The notes under the pieces are model-generated. The model had not been told where the DNA came from. It made no database searches and worked only from the letters and a program-made list of their open reading frames with translations. Positions 62,154 to 64,000 of a stretch of 64,000 bases of DNA are shown piece after piece (position 1 is the first letter of the stretch; every line of letters starts with the position of its first letter). A program made the translations under genes and the position numbers. The stretch lies in the NCBI GenBank assembly GCA_963383645.1, contig OY726574.1, forward strand, positions 61,632,894 through 61,696,893, in the 5' to 3' direction. This DNA is from Muscardinus avellanarius. Taxonomy: Eukaryota; Chordata; Mammalia; Rodentia; Gliridae.

Positions 62154-62370
62154 GCCAGGCGTGGTGGCGCACGCTTGTAATCCCCGCGCTTGAGAGGCAG
62201 AGACAGGAGGATCACGCAGGTTCGAAGCCAGCCGCGCGTGCTGGCTTAGGAGACCCTGTTTCCAAATAAAAATGTAAAAATAGGTCTGGGAGTGTAGCCC
62301 GGAGGTAGAAGGGCTTCCAGGAACCCCAGTACCACCAAAAATAAAAATAAATAAATAAAAATAAATAAAT
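62154..62370 (+). mobile_element. B1-dID SINE, palindrome subfamily, recent
   Basis: A near-consensus copy: GCCAGGCGTGGTGGCGCACGC, GCCAGCCGCGCGTGCTGGC, TTTCCAAATAAAAATG and CTTCCAGGAACCCCAGTACCACC, with an AAAT-type tail. A perfect 15-bp target-site duplication AAATTAGGATCCAGA lies at 62139-62153 and 62371-62385. Confidence 0.96.
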
Positions 62371-62385
62371 AAATTAGGATCCAGA

Positions 62386-63282
62386 ATATGCAGCTTCCCT
62401 GGGCCTGAATTCTCCTGCGTGCTGACACCAGTGGTTCACCTTGTTCTTATCAGGCAGAGGCATTACAAGACTTTTTGTGTGTGAACTTAACAAACATCAG
62501 AGGAAAGTGAAAGTACTATTCCAGTATGATATGCATTAAAATCCCTCCTTTCTCACTTGTCTATACAGCCTGATAGAGGACCAACAGTGTACTGATTTAG
62601 CCCTGCAGCAGAGTGACATTTCCGGAACCTAATGTGCACACATGAATTCAGCAGTCTAGGCTGACTGGGAGCCAGGAACCACAATCACTAATGTCAGTTT
62701 ATTCCCATTTTTGCCCTACTGCAGATTGTACCTAATTGATATTTCTTGTGCCATTGCTGGTTCTGCTCCCTCTGGATTCATACCGCCCTGATGTGAGAAA
62801 TAAAACTAAGGAAAATATTACCAAGGATGGCAGATAGTGCATTTATTATTTTGATGGCAGACCTTTATTTTAGTATTTAAAATTCCTTCCGCTGGTTTGA
62901 GAAGTTGTTTTCCAGTGCTCATGTGAGCCGTGAGTCACTCCCAGGTGGAAGTTGTTTTGTCAGGCGGGATCTGTGTGCAGGTGTGTCCAGAAGGCCTGAC
63001 CACGCGTGGGTTTATCAGTCCTCCCACAGTGTGTACTTGGAAGAGCCCAGCTTCAGGCCCAAATTTTTGCAGAACAGGTGCTCTGCCTCTAGGAGCAGAG
63101 CCAGATATAGACTGAGGGCTAGATAACCAAGGGAATTAGGCAAGGTGCCCAGCAGTAGGTCCTAGGGAAATTATAACAAAGTACACATGGGGATCGACTC
63201 AAAGGCTTTTACATGAAAAACATTGAATTCAAGGTACAAAAGAAAGTGTTTTATTAATTCCTTCTCATCAATTTCTCAGTCT
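62386..63282. other. Unique sequence, conserved-looking centre
   Basis: 62440-62850 is repeat-free with no simple sequence and looks like slowly evolving single-copy DNA. Overlapping short frames at 62905-63126 lack any motif. Confidence 0.45.
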
Positions 63283-63674
63283 ATTTTCTTCTTGCTGCTG
63301 CTATAACAGAATAACATAAACGAAGGAATTTTACAAAGAAAATAAATGTATTTCTTATCTGAGTCCAATATTGAGGTGCCAGAATCAGGCGAGGGCCTTG
63401 TAGCTGCATCTTGACGTGGCGGAGGGCATCATGAGGTGAGATGGAGCATGCGTGCCAGTCAGGTGTCTTTTCCTCTTCTGATAAAGCCGCTAAGGGCATC
63501 ATGGGGCCCACCCACCCTCATGACCTCATCCAGCCCCAGTGGCCTCCCAGAGGCCCCAACTCCAGATACCATTAAGCGAATTTGGGACTAAGTTTCCAAC
63601 ACACAGACTTTGAGAGAACAACTTGACCCATAACAATCACTTTGAGAGAACAACTTGACCCATAACAATCACTT
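63283..63674 (-). mobile_element. MST/MLT-type (ERVL-MaLR) LTR, antisense
   Basis: On the plus strand: CTCAGTCTATTTTCTTCTTGC ... GCTATAACAGAATAACATAAACG, TTTATTTCTTATCTGAG, GAGGTGCCAGAATCAGGCGAGGGCC, ACGTGGCGGAGGGCATCATG and GATACCATTAAGCG, ending TTGACCCATAACAATCAC. This is a nearly complete solo LTR, with a 32-bp tandem duplication at its outer end. Confidence 0.82.
63607..63670 (+). repeat. 32-bp perfect tandem duplication
   Basis: The unit beginning ACTTTGAGAGAACAAC and ending CATAACAATC occurs at 63607-63638 and 63639-63670 with no mismatch, followed by a partial third start (ACTT). Confidence 0.97.
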
Positions 63675-64000
63675 AGAAAAACGTAAACATCTATATCCAT
63701 GAAATGAGTATGTGTGTGCAGCTGCCAGGGTCCTCTTTATTTTTCCAACCACTGGAAAAGCAGTAGACAATGGGGTGAAACAATAGGATGAGTGCTCGTC
63801 ACCGGCACTGAGCCCGGAGCCCCGTCAGTCAAGGTCTTCCCGTCCAGCCACCTCCTCTGCCGCTCACACACAGGTATATCCATCATGCATTCTTACAAAA
63901 TGAAGGTATCAGTGATCAGTCAGACGGTCAGAATAAGAAGAGCAAACAGATATTTGGTGAGTAGTGCCCCCCTGCCAGGAGTGCTCTAGGGTAGGGGGTG
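63675..64000. other. Unique spacer to window end
   Basis: No gene or repeat is recognised. Confidence 0.5.

Overview
The window is mammalian nuclear DNA, most likely from a squirrel-group (sciuromorph) rodent. The diagnosis rests on the repeats. About fifty short interspersed elements have a 7SL-derived B1 head joined to a shortened tRNA-Ala-type ID tail (the B1-dID dimer known from Sciuridae and relatives). There are also a few full-length ID elements, LINE-1 ends with the 3' signature of a CACCATCTTAA-type block followed by ACTACAATGCACCAATAAAAA, and ERVL-MaLR LTRs. I cannot name the species.

I found no protein-coding exon, tRNA, rRNA or other gene that I can defend. Every long open frame is short for a gene, overlaps a repeat, or is low-complexity (poly-Ser, poly-Glu, poly-Pro from purine/pyrimidine tracts). 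The window is therefore intergenic or intronic.

Layout: 1-2.9 kb is mostly unique sequence. 2.9-9.6 kb carries SINEs, a pyrimidine tract and an old L1 3' end. 9.6-12 kb has an LTR, an L2 end, an antisense ID and a MIR. 12-21 kb is largely unique and AT-rich, with several stretches that look like conserved non-coding DNA. 21-24.5 kb has a compound SINE/microsatellite insertion, two MaLR LTRs and an antisense L1. 24.5-41 kb is SINE-dense, with two Tigger/MER2-like DNA transposon copies and several antisense L1 ends. 41-44.4 kb is SINE-free. 44.4-47.8 kb is the densest SINE region, including a three-element nest. 48-48.4 kb is a 300-bp purine tract. 48.4-54.3 kb is mostly unique plus an L2. 54.8-55.3 kb is the best enhancer-like candidate. 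55.9-62.4 kb is SINE-rich with L1 fragments and a SINE-associated tandem duplication. The last 1.6 kb ends in an MLT/MST-type LTR.

No new gene system is visible. The points of interest are repeat biology: SINE nests resolved by target-site duplications (TSDs), B1-dID elements carrying extra dID units inside a single TSD pair, a young SINE subfamily with a GC palindrome, and a local duplication explained by SINE recombination. Several unique AT-rich blocks are candidate regulatory DNA, but this cannot be tested without alignments.
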